DNA from: Anaerolineae bacterium
GTDB taxonomy: Bacteria > Chloroflexota > Anaerolineae > Aggregatilineales > Phototrophicaceae
Assembly (NCBI GenBank): GCA_022825675.1
Contig: JAJDWK010000032.1
Location: forward strand, 141,076-205,075
DNA: 64,000 nucleotides
Reading direction: 5' to 3'
Positions 16,450 through 25,888 of the stretch are shown one piece after another; position 1 is the stretch's first letter; each line of letters starts with the position of its first letter. Made by a program: the position numbers and the translations under genes. The notes beneath the pieces were generated by a model, which was not told where the DNA came from, did not search any database, and was given only the letters and a program-made list of their open reading frames with translations.

Positions 16450-18918
16450 GTGATAAAAAACTTCGAAAATATATCCCCCGTGCAGCATACCGAAGCGGCT
16501 TTTTCCCAAGCCTTCCGCGATAATTTGTATTATACGCGCGGGCAAGCCATCTACACGGCGACCAAGCACGACCTCTATGTGGCGCTGGCGCTGACCGTGC
16601 GCGATTATATGATGTTCAACTGGCAGCAAAATGTGGACTGCTACTTCCGCCAGAATCCAAAATTTGTCTATTATCTGTCGGCGGAATACCTCCTTGGGCA
16701 GCAATTAGAGAAGAACCTGCTCTACACCGAGACTTATGAGCTTGCCGAGCGCAGCATGCGGCAGCAGCAAATTAACCTGTCGGAACTCATCGCGATGGAT
16801 ATCGAGCCGGGCTTGGGCAATGGCGGCTTGGGACGCCTGTCCGCCTGCTTTATGGATTCGCTGGCGACGCTGAATATCCCCGCTGTTGGCTATGGCATCC
16901 GCTATGAATATGGCATCTTCCGCCAGTCCTTCCGCGATGGCTGGCAGGTAGAAAGCCCGGACGAGTGGCTCTATTACGGCAACCCCTGGGAATTCCCGCA
17001 GCCGGACGACATGGTAGAAGTGGGCTTTGGCGGCAGGACGGAACATTACCGCGATGATGAGGGCAAGCTCCGCGTCCGCTGGCTGCCGCAGCAGACCATC
17101 ATGGGACAGCCCTATCATACGCTGGTGCCGGGATACAAGAGCAAGACGGTCAATATGCTGCGGCTTTGGGGCGCGCGCGCCACCCGTGAATTTGACCTGC
17201 AGCTCTTTGATGTCGGCGATTATTCAAGAGCGGTTGAGCAGAAGACCAGCTCGGAAAATGTTACCAAAGTGCTCTACCCCAACGACAATACGCCCCAGGG
17301 CAAAGAACTGCGGCTGAAGCAGCAATACTTCTTTGTCGCCTGCTCGCTCAACAATATCATCAAGCGCTTCATGATCAAAAACGCCGAATGGGAAGAGCTG
17401 CCCAAAGTGGCGGTGATACACCTGAACGATTCCCACCCGGTCATCGCCATCGCCGAATTCATGCGCCTGTTGGTGGATCAATATCGGCTGACATGGGAGC
17501 GGGCATGGAGCATCACAAACCAGACCTTCGCCGCCACCCAGCATACCCTGCTGCCAGAAGCGCTGGAGAAATGGCCCGTCTGGCTGCTGGAGCGCGTCCT
17601 GCCCCGTCATCTGGAAATCATCTACGAGATTAACCATCGCTTCCTGGAATCGGTGCGCATGACCTTCCCTAACGACATCGGGCGCATCGAGCGCATGTCG
17701 ATAATTGAAGAGGGGCGGGAGAAGCAAGTGCGCATGGCGAACCTCGCCTGCATCGCCAGTTATTCGGTCAATGGCGTTGCCGAGCTGCAATCCGACCTGC
17801 TGCAGACGCGGGTATTCCCCGATTTCGCCGCGATGTTCCCCGAGAAGTTCGGCAACAAAACCAATGGCGTTACGCCGCGCCGCTTCCTGAAATTGGCGAA
17901 CCCGGTCCTGTCGGATTTAATCAGCGACCGCATCGGCGATGGCTGGCTCAGGAATCTCGAAGATTTACACAAGCTGGAAGCCTTCGTTGATGACCCGGAT
18001 TTCCGCCAAAGCTGGCGTGACATGAAACAGAAAAACAAAGCGCAATTGGCGAATTTCATCGCCCAGTCTATGGGGCTGGCGGTCAGCGCCGATTCGCTCT
18101 TTGATGTCATGGTCAAGCGCCTGCACGAATACAAGCGGCAGTTGCTCAAGACCCTGCATATCATCCATCTCTATCAGCGCTTGAAGCGGGAGCCGCAGCA
18201 GGAACTCGCGCCAATCACTTTCGTTTTTGGCGCCAAAGCCGCGCCCGGCTACACGATGGCGAAGCTGATAATCAAATTGATAAATTCGGTTGCCGATGTG
18301 GTCAATCGCGACCCGGTATCGGCGGGGCGGCTGACTGTCGCCTTCATCCCGAATTTTAATGTGACCAGCGGGCACTTGATTTATCCCGCCGCCGACCTGT
18401 CCGAGCAGATTTCCCTGGCGGGCAAAGAAGCATCTGGCACCGGCAATATGAAGTTCGCCTTGAATGGCGGCTTGACCATCGGCACCCTGGATGGTGCCAA
18501 TATCGAAATCCGCGAGCGGGTTGGCGCCGAGAATTTCTTCCTCTTCGGCATGACCACAGAAGAAGTTTTTGCCGCGCGGGAAGGCGGCTACAATCCGCGT
18601 GACTATTACGATGCTGATGCCAGCCTGCGCCAAGCGATCGACTGGATAGCCTCCGGGCAATTCTCCAGCGGCGATACCCGCCTCTTCCAGCCCATTGTCG
18701 ATTCCCTGCTCTATCACGATGAATATATGCTCTGCGCCGATTTCGCCAGCTACATAGACTGCCAGGCGCAGGTAGCCGAGGCTTATGCCGACACCGAGCG
18801 CTGGACAACGATGTCAATTCTTAACGCGGCGCGTTCAGGGTTCTTCTCGTCCGACCGCACAATCGCCGAATACAATCGCGATATATGGCGCGCATCCCTG
18901 CTGGATTTGGCGCTCTAA
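16450..18918 (+). CDS. glgP: Glycogen/starch phosphorylase
   Basis: An 822-residue glycogen phosphorylase, of normal length for the family. The PLP-lysine motif is clear in [17 protein letters not shown], followed by [13 protein letters not shown]. The N-terminal half has [18 protein letters not shown] and the [11 protein letters not shown] block is present. It releases glucose-1-phosphate from alpha-1,4-glucan ends with phosphate in the cytoplasm. The start is a GTG at 16450 with GAGGTGCAGG upstream. It lies 68 bases after the aldolase gene and may have its own transcription. No glycogen synthase or branching enzyme is in the window. Confidence 0.97.
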   Translation: MIKNFENISPVQHTEAAFSQAFRDNLYYTRGQAIYTATKHDLYVALALTVRDYMMFNWQQNVDCYFRQNPKFVYYLSAEYLLGQQLEKNLLYTETYELAERSMRQQQINLSELIAMDIEPGLGNGGLGRLSACFMDSLATLNIPAVGYGIRYEYGIFRQSFRDGWQVESPDEWLYYGNPWEFPQPDDMVEVGFGGRTEHYRDDEGKLRVRWLPQQTIMGQPYHTLVPGYKSKTVNMLRLWGARATREFDLQLFDVGDYSRAVEQKTSSENVTKVLYPNDNTPQGKELRLKQQYFFVACSLNNIIKRFMIKNAEWEELPKVAVIHLNDSHPVIAIAEFMRLLVDQYRLTWERAWSITNQTFAATQHTLLPEALEKWPVWLLERVLPRHLEIIYEINHRFLESVRMTFPNDIGRIERMSIIEEGREKQVRMANLACIASYSVNGVAELQSDLLQTRVFPDFAAMFPEKFGNKTNGVTPRRFLKLANPVLSDLISDRIGDGWLRNLEDLHKLEAFVDDPDFRQSWRDMKQKNKAQLANFIAQSMGLAVSADSLFDVMVKRLHEYKRQLLKTLHIIHLYQRLKREPQQELAPITFVFGAKAAPGYTMAKLIIKLINSVADVVNRDPVSAGRLTVAFIPNFNVTSGHLIYPAADLSEQISLAGKEASGTGNMKFALNGGLTIGTLDGANIEIRERVGAENFFLFGMTTEEVFAAREGGYNPRDYYDADASLRQAIDWIASGQFSSGDTRLFQPIVDSLLYHDEYMLCADFASYIDCQAQVAEAYADTERWTTMSILNAARSGFFSSDRTIAEYNRDIWRASLLDLAL

Positions 18919-18956
18919 GCGCCCGGCGGCGGCTCCAATTGCGCTCATTCATTTGC

Positions 18957-18984
18957 TTGCATTTCATTTTGCATTGGGTACACT
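18957..18984 (+). promoter_or_regulatory. Promoter of the GH51 importer operon
   Basis: TTGCAT (18957-18962), 16-base spacer, TACACT (18979-18984), in the 217-base gap after glgP. The leader to the ATG at 19136 would be about 145 bases. I see no known riboswitch in it. Confidence 0.55.
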
Positions 18985-19135
18985 TAGCCCGTTGTGGCGG
19001 TGGAGTTGCAGCAAATTCGCTGCCAGCGCGTGGTAGATTGCGGCAATGTAATAGAAAGGCATCTATGAATAAGAATTGGCAATAAGCTGATACCGGAACG
19101 ACCCGTCAGAAATCAGAAATTAAGGAGACGCAACA

Positions 19136-20476
19136 ATGTTCAAACGACTTTCCCTCTTACTCAGCTTGGCGCTGCTTGTCGCCATGCTGCTGCTGATATC
19201 GATGCCGATGAGCTCGGTCGCGCAAGACGCGGAGCCAACGGCGATAGTTGGCGCTTTTGGCGGCGGCGAGACCAAGATTTCCTATTGGAATGGGCTGACT
19301 GGCTCGGACGGCGTCACCATGAACGAAATGCTGGCGCAATTCGCCGATGAAAATCCCGAATTTGAAGTAACCAGCGAAATCATCCCCTGGAATACCCTGT
19401 ATGCCAAGCTGCAAGCGGCATTTGTCGCCAATCAGCCGCCAGACCTCGTTCTGATGCACGCCTCGGAAGTGCCGCAATTCGCCAGCTTCGGCGTCTTGAT
19501 GGACTTGGGTCCCTGGTATGTTGGCGGCGGCGGCTGGTTTGATGAGAACGACATCTCCAGCATTACCTACGAAGGCATGCAATATCAGGGCGTTACTTAT
19601 GCCATCCCGCTGGACAATCACGGGCGCGGCTTGTGGATCAACACCGACATGTTTGAAGCCGCCGGCATCGATACCGACCCCGCCACCGTGCCGACAAATT
19701 ACGAAGACTGGGTGACTTTGCTGCAGGCGCTGACTTTGGACGCCAACGGCAACAACGCCGCCGATTCCAGCTTTGATGCCGAGAATGTCGTGCAGTGGGG
19801 TTATGTCGTCGGGGAATGGCCCCGCGTCAATTTCTTGAGCGCGCTGGCGCAGCATGGCGGCGAAATGGTCTCCGCCGAGGGGCAAATCACCGTCAATTCG
19901 GATGCGGGCATGGCCGCCTTGCAACAAGCGGTTGACCTCGTTTACGAATACAATGTATCGCCGCCGCCAGCCGGTTTCGATACCTGGCAGGGCTTCGCCA
20001 GCGGCTCCGTCGCGGTGATTCCTACTGGCACCTGGTTCCGCAATTTCGCCGTTGATCAAACGGATATCAACGGGACAGCTTGGCCCCAAGTGCAGTTTGG
20101 TCCACAGCCAGCGACCTGGTTTGGCATCCACGCCTTTATGCTGCCCGCCATGTCAACGCCAGAGAAGGCGGCAGCGGTGCAGACATTGCTGCAGTGGATT
20201 TCCGCCAATCAAGTAACTTGGGCAGGCTCGGGTCAAGTGCCGGCGCTGCTTTCCGCCCAAGCCGCTTTGGATGCGGAAAATTATCCCTCCAACATCCTCT
20301 TGGGGCAGACATTCACCGACTATGGCATCCTTGATTATCAAAGCACGGCGGTGCAGGAAATGTACGCCGCGCTCGACCCCGAACTGGATGCCGCGCTGAA
20401 CAACTTGAAATCGGTTGAAGACGCTTTGAATGACGCTGCCGAGCGCATGCAGCAAGTGCTTGACCGCGCGATGTAA
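19136..20476 (+). CDS. ABC transporter sugar-binding protein (CUT1 type)
   Basis: A 446-residue extracytoplasmic solute-binding protein. The signal peptide ends around MSSVAQDAEP and has no lipobox. The mature part has ISYWNGLTGSDG, LQAAFVANQPPDLVLMH and WINTDMFEAAGIDTDPATVP, all usual in CUT1 sugar binders. The start has AAGGAG 9 bases upstream. It leads an operon with two permeases and an alpha-L-arabinofuranosidase, so an arabinose-containing oligosaccharide is the likely cargo. A GC-rich hairpin follows the gene. Sequence similarity to the other binding proteins in the window is only family-level. Confidence 0.92.
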   Translation: MFKRLSLLLSLALLVAMLLLISMPMSSVAQDAEPTAIVGAFGGGETKISYWNGLTGSDGVTMNEMLAQFADENPEFEVTSEIIPWNTLYAKLQAAFVANQPPDLVLMHASEVPQFASFGVLMDLGPWYVGGGGWFDENDISSITYEGMQYQGVTYAIPLDNHGRGLWINTDMFEAAGIDTDPATVPTNYEDWVTLLQALTLDANGNNAADSSFDAENVVQWGYVVGEWPRVNFLSALAQHGGEMVSAEGQITVNSDAGMAALQQAVDLVYEYNVSPPPAGFDTWQGFASGSVAVIPTGTWFRNFAVDQTDINGTAWPQVQFGPQPATWFGIHAFMLPAMSTPEKAAAVQTLLQWISANQVTWAGSGQVPALLSAQAALDAENYPSNILLGQTFTDYGILDYQSTAVQEMYAALDPELDAALNNLKSVEDALNDAAERMQQVLDRAM

Positions 20477-20510
20477 AGGCGTTACCGCTTCAATCAGCAT
20501 TGAGCAGTTT

Positions 20511-20539
20511 CGGCGGGGTGGAATACATCTGCCCCGCCG
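20511..20539 (+). terminator. Intercistronic hairpin after SBP gene
   Basis: CGGCGGGG (20511-20518), 13-base loop, CCCCGCCG (20532-20539): a perfect 8-bp GC stem 34 bases after the stop, without a T-run. Probably mRNA-stabilising or partly terminating. Confidence 0.6.
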
Positions 20540-20590
20540 CTGCCCTACGGTGGCGGCGCAGCCCATACGGCGACAGGGCGAGAATGCGGA

Positions 20591-21514
20591 ATGAATCACT
20601 CTAAGAACGCAAAAAATGCCAGAGCGAGGCGCTTTTCGCTCAGCCTAAAATCGCGGGAAATACTCGCCGCTTACGCATTTCTCGCGCCATTTATGGCTTT
20701 CTTTTTGATATTTGTTGTGCGCGCTGTTGTCGAGGCGGTGCGCATGAGCTTTTACGACTGGCATATCCTGCGTCCCATGCGCCCCTATATCGGCATCGAC
20801 AATTACCTCGAGCTGGTCAACGACAGTGTCTGGTGGATTTCCCTGCAAAACACCATCGTCTTCACCGTGCTGACGGTGATTGGCACCACCATTGTCGCCT
20901 TGGCGGCGGCAGTTGCCGTCACCCGCCCCATCCGCGGGCAGGGTTTTTTCCGCGTACTGCTGTATATGCCGAGCTTGCTCTCGGTGGGCGCGGTGGGTTT
21001 GATCTGGGTATGGCTGCTGAATACGCAATTCGGCATCATCAACTATGGGCTGAGCTTTATTGGCATCCGCCCTGTCAATTGGCTGGGCGACCCCAATTTG
21101 GTGATTCCTTCCTTGAGCCTCACCACAATTTGGTGGGGTTTCGGCTTCCCAATGTTGATATTCATCGCCGGTTTGCAGGGCATCCCGGAGCAGCTCTACG
21201 AGGCGGCGCGCATTGATGGCGGCAGCGACCGCGACCTGTTCCTGTATATAACCCTGCCATTGCTGCGCCCAACGATATTGTTTGTTACCGTCACTGGCGT
21301 TATTTCTCATTTTCAGGTCTATGGTCAGCCCTTCATCATGACCACTGGCGGTCCCGGTCGTTCATCCTATTCGCTGATATTTTATCTGTATCAAATTGCC
21401 TGGACTGCCTTCCGCATGGGCTATGGCGCGGCGGTGGCGGTCTGCATTGCTGTGATTATGGCAGTCTTGACCAGCGTGCAATTCCTTGTGCTTAGCCGCC
21501 GCATAGAATACTGA
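20591..21514 (+). CDS. ABC transporter permease, CUT1 MalF type
   Basis: A 307-residue permease with six predicted helices. The chain starts with a basic cytoplasmic tail, then YAFLAPFMAFFLIFVVRAVV. The EAA loop is PEQLYEAARIDGGSDRDLF. It forms one half of the channel for the importer at 19136-22370, with the MalG-type partner encoded 10 bases downstream. The preceding gap of 114 bases is filled by the SBP hairpin. No ATPase is encoded in the operon. Confidence 0.93.
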   Translation: MNHSKNAKNARARRFSLSLKSREILAAYAFLAPFMAFFLIFVVRAVVEAVRMSFYDWHILRPMRPYIGIDNYLELVNDSVWWISLQNTIVFTVLTVIGTTIVALAAAVAVTRPIRGQGFFRVLLYMPSLLSVGAVGLIWVWLLNTQFGIINYGLSFIGIRPVNWLGDPNLVIPSLSLTTIWWGFGFPMLIFIAGLQGIPEQLYEAARIDGGSDRDLFLYITLPLLRPTILFVTVTGVISHFQVYGQPFIMTTGGPGRSSYSLIFYLYQIAWTAFRMGYGAAVAVCIAVIMAVLTSVQFLVLSRRIEY

Positions 21515-21524
21515 TTGGCCTGCT

Positions 21525-22370
21525 ATGAAGCCTGAACGCTCTATCCTGCCACAGCATACAATCACTTATGTGTTCCTGACCTTGCTCAGCCTGTTTGTCG
21601 TTTTCCCGATGCTGATAGCGGTATCCCAGTCCTTCATGACCAACCAGGAGGTTAACCGCTGGCCGCCGCAAATCATCCCGCTGGAGCCGACATTAGAGAG
21701 CATCCGCACCGTATTGACGCAGCAAGACCTGCGGCTGGACTTGTGGCTGCGCAACAGCTTGATAGCGGCGACCGGCTATACGGCGGCGGTGCTGCTGCTC
21801 TGCGCGCCGGCGGCATTTGCCTTCGCCCGGCTGAAGTTCCCCGGCAATAATCTATTGTTCGGCTTCTTGCTGGTAACTATTATGATCCCATCGCAAGTTA
21901 CGCTGATTCCCAACTACCTGCTGATGCGGGATTTGCAGTGGCTGGATACCTTCAACGCGCTAATCTTCCCCGGTGCCGCCAATGTCTTTGGCGTATTCCT
22001 GCTGCGGCAGTTCTTCATTCAAGTGCCTACTGACCTGGAGGAAGCCGCCGTGCTGGATGGCGCGGGGTATTTCGGGCGCTTTTGGCATGTCATCCTGCCC
22101 CTCTCCCGCAACGCTTTGACCGCGCTGGGCATCTTTGTTTTTCTCTTTCACTATAACGATTTATTCTGGCCCTTCATCGTCACCAACAGCTTGGAAACGC
22201 GTACGCTGCCAGTCGGCTTGGCAATTTTGAATTCCTCTTATGCCGGGCAATATCGCCCGATGGTGCTGTCGGGCGCGGTGCTGTCTTCAATACCAATTCT
22301 GATTGTATACATCATCTTCCAGCGGCAGATTATCCAGGGCATCACCTTAACTGGCATGGGCGGGCGCTAG
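21525..22370 (+). CDS. ABC transporter permease, CUT1 MalG type
   Basis: A 281-residue permease. The first helix is [20 protein letters not shown], the EAA loop is [19 protein letters not shown], and the end is [14 protein letters not shown], the usual MalG-type tail. It completes the membrane channel with the permease at 20591. The alpha-L-arabinofuranosidase gene begins 56 bases downstream in the same direction, so import and hydrolysis are probably co-expressed. Confidence 0.93.
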   Translation: MKPERSILPQHTITYVFLTLLSLFVVFPMLIAVSQSFMTNQEVNRWPPQIIPLEPTLESIRTVLTQQDLRLDLWLRNSLIAATGYTAAVLLLCAPAAFAFARLKFPGNNLLFGFLLVTIMIPSQVTLIPNYLLMRDLQWLDTFNALIFPGAANVFGVFLLRQFFIQVPTDLEEAAVLDGAGYFGRFWHVILPLSRNALTALGIFVFLFHYNDLFWPFIVTNSLETRTLPVGLAILNSSYAGQYRPMVLSGAVLSSIPILIVYIIFQRQIIQGITLTGMGGR

Positions 22371-22426
22371 CGCCAGCTAAGAGCAGATTCGCCGCCGCAG
22401 GCAGGCGGCATAGACGGGAGCCAGCG

Positions 22427-23935
22427 ATGGGCAATAACAAAAGCGCAACGGTCTCGGTTGACAGCCGGCGTGTCATCAGCGAGATTTCGCCGCTGCTTTT
22501 CAGCGGATTCGCCGAGCACATGGGGCGCTGCATCTATGAGGGCATCTATGACCCGGCATCCGCCCATGCGGATGAACATGGCTTGCGCCAAGATGTTTTA
22601 GCAGCGCTGCGTGAGCTGAATTATCGGGCGATGCGCTATCCTGGCGGCAATTTCGTCAGCGGCTACCGCTGGGAAGATGGCATCGGTCCCAAATCTCAGC
22701 GGCCTGCCCGCCGCGACCTCGCCTGGCAATCGATTGAAAGCAATCAGTTTGGCACCGACGACTTCATGCGCTTTTGCCGCGAAATCAATACCGAGCCGAT
22801 GCTGGCGGTAAATCTCGGCACGGGCACAATCCAGGATGCCGCCAACCTGGTTGAGTATTGCAATGCGCCCCTCGGCAGCGCCTATGCCGACAGGCGCGCC
22901 GCCAACAGCCAGGCGGAGCCCTACGGCGTCAAGTATTGGTGCCTGGGCAACGAGATGGATGGACCCTGGCAGATTGGCCATCTCGATGCGGTCGAATATG
23001 GCAAGAAAGCGCGCGAAGCGGCGAAGCTGATGCGCTTGCACGACGAATCGATCGAACTTGTGCTTTGCGGCTCGTCCAGCTCGCAGATGCCGACATATCC
23101 CGAATGGGACCGGGTGGCGCTGGAATTGTGCTGGGACGGCGTCGACTATCACTCCATGCACTATTACGCCGGCAATCACAAAGACGATAGCCCCAGCTAC
23201 CTGGCGCTCAGCGCGGAGTTTGAAGACTATGTGGATACGCTTGCCGGCATCCTGCGCTATGTAAAAGCCAAGACCCGCTCCAAGCATGATGTTTACCTCT
23301 CCTGGGACGAGTGGAATGTTTGGTATAAGGCGCGCGAGCTTTCGGATATGCGCGGCGGCTGGACAGAAGCGCCGCATTTAATCGAAGAAGTCTATAACCT
23401 GGAGGACGCGCTGGTGGTGGCGCAGTGGCTCAATGTTTTTCTGCGCAAATCCGATGTGTTGAAAATCGCCTGCATCGCGCAGATTGTGAATGTCATCGCG
23501 CCGATTTTGACCCAGCGCAATCGGCTGCTCAAACAGAGCACCTATTACCCGCTGCTGCACTTCAGCCAACTGGCGCGCGGGAACGCGCTTGACCTGCTGG
23601 TGACAGCGCCTCACTATGAAACTGAGCAATTTGGCGCTATGCCGCTGTTGGATGTATCCGCCAGCCATGACCCAGATACAAACCGCGGCGCGATTTTCAT
23701 AGTCAACCGCAGCCTGGAGGGCGCGCTGCCCCTCGAAATCACCTGGGCGGATAAGACACCCACGCGCATACTGTCAGCGCATCAACTGGCAGGCAGCGAC
23801 CCCAAAGCGGCAAACAGCTGGGAACAGCCTGACCAGCTGAGAACACAAGCGATTGCCGCGCCCAGGATTGTCGACAGCGCGGCGCAGTTGCGCTTGCCAG
23901 CGCTCTCCTTCACGGCGCTGGAAGTGGCATATTAG
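22427..23935 (+). CDS. abfA: Alpha-L-arabinofuranosidase, GH51
   Basis: A 502-residue GH51 enzyme, of standard length for an intracellular member. The acid/base glutamate is E176 in [10 protein letters not shown], and the nucleophile is E295 in [29 protein letters not shown] near residue 70 is also characteristic, and the C-terminal part is a beta-sandwich. It removes alpha-L-arabinofuranosyl groups from arabino-oligosaccharides. There is no signal peptide, so it works in the cytoplasm on sugars imported by the upstream transporter. The gene ends 9 bases from the convergent Gfo/Idh/MocA gene. Together with the GH127 enzyme at 42798 the organism covers both alpha- and beta-arabinofuranosides. 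Confidence 0.95.
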   Translation: MGNNKSATVSVDSRRVISEISPLLFSGFAEHMGRCIYEGIYDPASAHADEHGLRQDVLAALRELNYRAMRYPGGNFVSGYRWEDGIGPKSQRPARRDLAWQSIESNQFGTDDFMRFCREINTEPMLAVNLGTGTIQDAANLVEYCNAPLGSAYADRRAANSQAEPYGVKYWCLGNEMDGPWQIGHLDAVEYGKKAREAAKLMRLHDESIELVLCGSSSSQMPTYPEWDRVALELCWDGVDYHSMHYYAGNHKDDSPSYLALSAEFEDYVDTLAGILRYVKAKTRSKHDVYLSWDEWNVWYKARELSDMRGGWTEAPHLIEEVYNLEDALVVAQWLNVFLRKSDVLKIACIAQIVNVIAPILTQRNRLLKQSTYYPLLHFSQLARGNALDLLVTAPHYETEQFGAMPLLDVSASHDPDTNRGAIFIVNRSLEGALPLEITWADKTPTRILSAHQLAGSDPKAANSWEQPDQLRTQAIAAPRIVDSAAQLRLPALSFTALEVAY

Positions 23936-23944
23936 AATTGCGCG

Positions 23945-24994
23945 CTAACTCAGGCGCGGCTCGGTCACAAGCGTGATGGGGCGTCCCGCCTCGTTTGATG
24001 CGACCGCCGCCAGCATAATTTCGCTCACATGCCGCGCCGTCCACAGGTTGGCGAGTTCCGGTTGCTGTCCGCTTTTGATAGCGCGCCGCCACTCTTCATG
24101 CTGGTTGAGCGCGGGCGGCGGGGTAATCACCTCGACAGTTGGCTCCGCCCATTCGCGTTCGTAAGAGCTGGGCTTGATGCACTCGATGGCAGCGCCCGTT
24201 TGTATCAGCTTGCCGGCGGTGCCATGCACACGCAAATAGGACGAACGCGCCGGATCACACCAACTGGTTTCGGCGGTCGCCAGCGCGCCATTCGCCATCT
24301 CGAGGAGTAAAGTGGCGGTATCTTCCATCGCCGTTGGTTTATCCACCGTCAGCAGACGCGCCGTCACCGCATTGACCTTGCCCAAAAGCGCCACCACATT
24401 GGCGATTGAATAGACGCCCATGTCTATCAATGCGCCGCCGCCCGCGGTATCCGCATCGAAAAACCAGAAGTCATCGGTCACCCGCTTTTCTTCAAAGCTG
24501 TCTGAAACTTCCGCATAATAAATCTCGGGACCGCCGTGGCTGTGCCGCGAGAATGCGCCCGATACCTTGCCAATAGCGCCATTTTTAAGCTGGCGGCGCA
24601 TTTCGTAGATGACAGCGCTGAAAGACGGGCGGCAATAGACGGTCAGCTCAGGGCGGGCTTCACTCGCCGCCACCAGTTGATGCGCCTCTTCCAAGGTGGT
24701 GCACAGGGGCTTCTGCATGAACAAGTGCAAGCCGCGCTCTAAGACCGCCAAGCCAGCTTCGGCATGCAGGGGGTGCGGCAGCGCCACAATTACCGCATCC
24801 AGCGTTTCATCGTTGAGCAAATCTTGCCAAGACAGAGAATAACGCGGCACATCAAAGCGCTGGCAGAGCAAACGCAAGCGGTGCTCGGTACGCCCGCAAA
24901 TATGCGTGACGCGCATCCCCTCAACTTGGGCGATTTCGGGCAGGTGGCTGAGCGCGGCGATGCCGCCAGCGCCTAAAATGCCGACATTAATCAT
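23945..24994 (-). CDS. Gfo/Idh/MocA family oxidoreductase
   Basis: A 349-residue NAD(P)-dependent oxidoreductase. The nucleotide fold starts INVGILGAGGIAALSHLP. The EKP-type active-site motif reads LFMQKPLCTTLEEA, with the glutamate replaced by glutamine and the lysine kept. AGGGALIDMGVYSIANVV is the usual second-domain motif. Members oxidise or reduce sugars, inositols or their derivatives. The start overlaps the end of the TIM-barrel isomerase gene by 8 bases, so the two are translationally coupled and probably act on the same cyclitol or sugar. It is the last gene of a long minus-strand series beginning at 33407. Confidence 0.9.
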   Translation of the reverse strand: MINVGILGAGGIAALSHLPEIAQVEGMRVTHICGRTEHRLRLLCQRFDVPRYSLSWQDLLNDETLDAVIVALPHPLHAEAGLAVLERGLHLFMQKPLCTTLEEAHQLVAASEARPELTVYCRPSFSAVIYEMRRQLKNGAIGKVSGAFSRHSHGGPEIYYAEVSDSFEEKRVTDDFWFFDADTAGGGALIDMGVYSIANVVALLGKVNAVTARLLTVDKPTAMEDTATLLLEMANGALATAETSWCDPARSSYLRVHGTAGKLIQTGAAIECIKPSSYEREWAEPTVEVITPPPALNQHEEWRRAIKSGQQPELANLWTARHVSEIMLAAVASNEAGRPITLVTEPRLS

Positions 24995-25820
24995 CGAAGC
25001 GCGCTTTCAAAAAGGCATAGCTGCGGCGGATAGAGCCGATCATGTCTTCGTTGCCGGTCTCGTCTTCAATCGCCAGCACGCCGTCATAGCCGATATCACG
25101 CAGCGCCTGCAAGTAGCCATCCCACGGCACCAAGCCTTCGCCGCAGGTCGCTTGCCGCGTCTCGGGGTTCCAATCTTTGGCATGCGTATGCACGATTTTA
25201 TCGCCCAGCGCATACACGCCCTGGATTGTGCCCGCCTCGGAGCCGAAGCGCAGCAAGTTGCAGGGGTCATAATTCACGCGCAGCCAGGGATTGCCCACTT
25301 CGTCGATGAACTCGCCCAAAGCCTGCGGCGATTCCTGCCCCGTCTCCAAGGCAAAATATACGCCAACCTGCGCGCCATACTCGGCAATCTCGCTGACAGA
25401 GCCCAGCAGAATTTCGTAGGCGGGGTCGCTTTTGTCCTCGGGCAAAATCCCGGCGTGAGTCGTCACAATGTTGCCGCCAAGCTCGGCAGTTGTCTTGAGC
25501 GCTTGTTTGGTCTTGTCGATGCGCCAGCGCAAGCCTTCGCTTTCTTCCAAACCGCCATAGGTCACCGCCCCCTGAAGCTGAGCGCAGAAGCCGCTGAAGC
25601 TAAGCCCCAGCGATTCGGCGATTTTCATCACCTCACGCCGGTCAGCGGCAGTGCCAACCTCGGGGTCGAGTACGCAGGGGCGGTACTCAAAGTCAACGAT
25701 CCAAGGCTGCACAGAAGTACAGCCGATCTCCGCCGCGATTTCCAGCTGCCGCGCCAGCGCCGCCACATCCGGGGTCGCGCCCAAAGTCCACAATGCGCAG
25801 CCAATCGTCATTTCGCTCAT
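24987..25820 (-). CDS. Sugar phosphate isomerase/epimerase-like TIM barrel protein
   Basis: A 277-residue xylose-isomerase-like TIM-barrel protein. Key regions are IGCALWTLGATPDV at the start, GVYFALETGQESPQ, LRVNYDPCNLLRFG, IVHTHAKDWNPETR and GVLAIEDETGNED, which supply the metal ligands. It probably isomerises or epimerises a keto sugar or keto-inositol. The start at 25820 follows GGAAAGGCGAAGG; an upstream in-frame start is less likely. It overlaps the following Gfo/Idh/MocA gene by 8 bases, a common pairing in inositol-like and sugar pathways. A second family member is at 3086. Confidence 0.87.
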   Translation of the reverse strand: MSEMTIGCALWTLGATPDVAALARQLEIAAEIGCTSVQPWIVDFEYRPCVLDPEVGTAADRREVMKIAESLGLSFSGFCAQLQGAVTYGGLEESEGLRWRIDKTKQALKTTAELGGNIVTTHAGILPEDKSDPAYEILLGSVSEIAEYGAQVGVYFALETGQESPQALGEFIDEVGNPWLRVNYDPCNLLRFGSEAGTIQGVYALGDKIVHTHAKDWNPETRQATCGEGLVPWDGYLQALRDIGYDGVLAIEDETGNEDMIGSIRRSYAFLKARFDD

Positions 25821-25888
25821 GCCTTCGCCTTTCCGCTTCGCCTTCTGCCGCGTATAGCATAGCAAATCTCGGCGCTGGCGGCATAAGC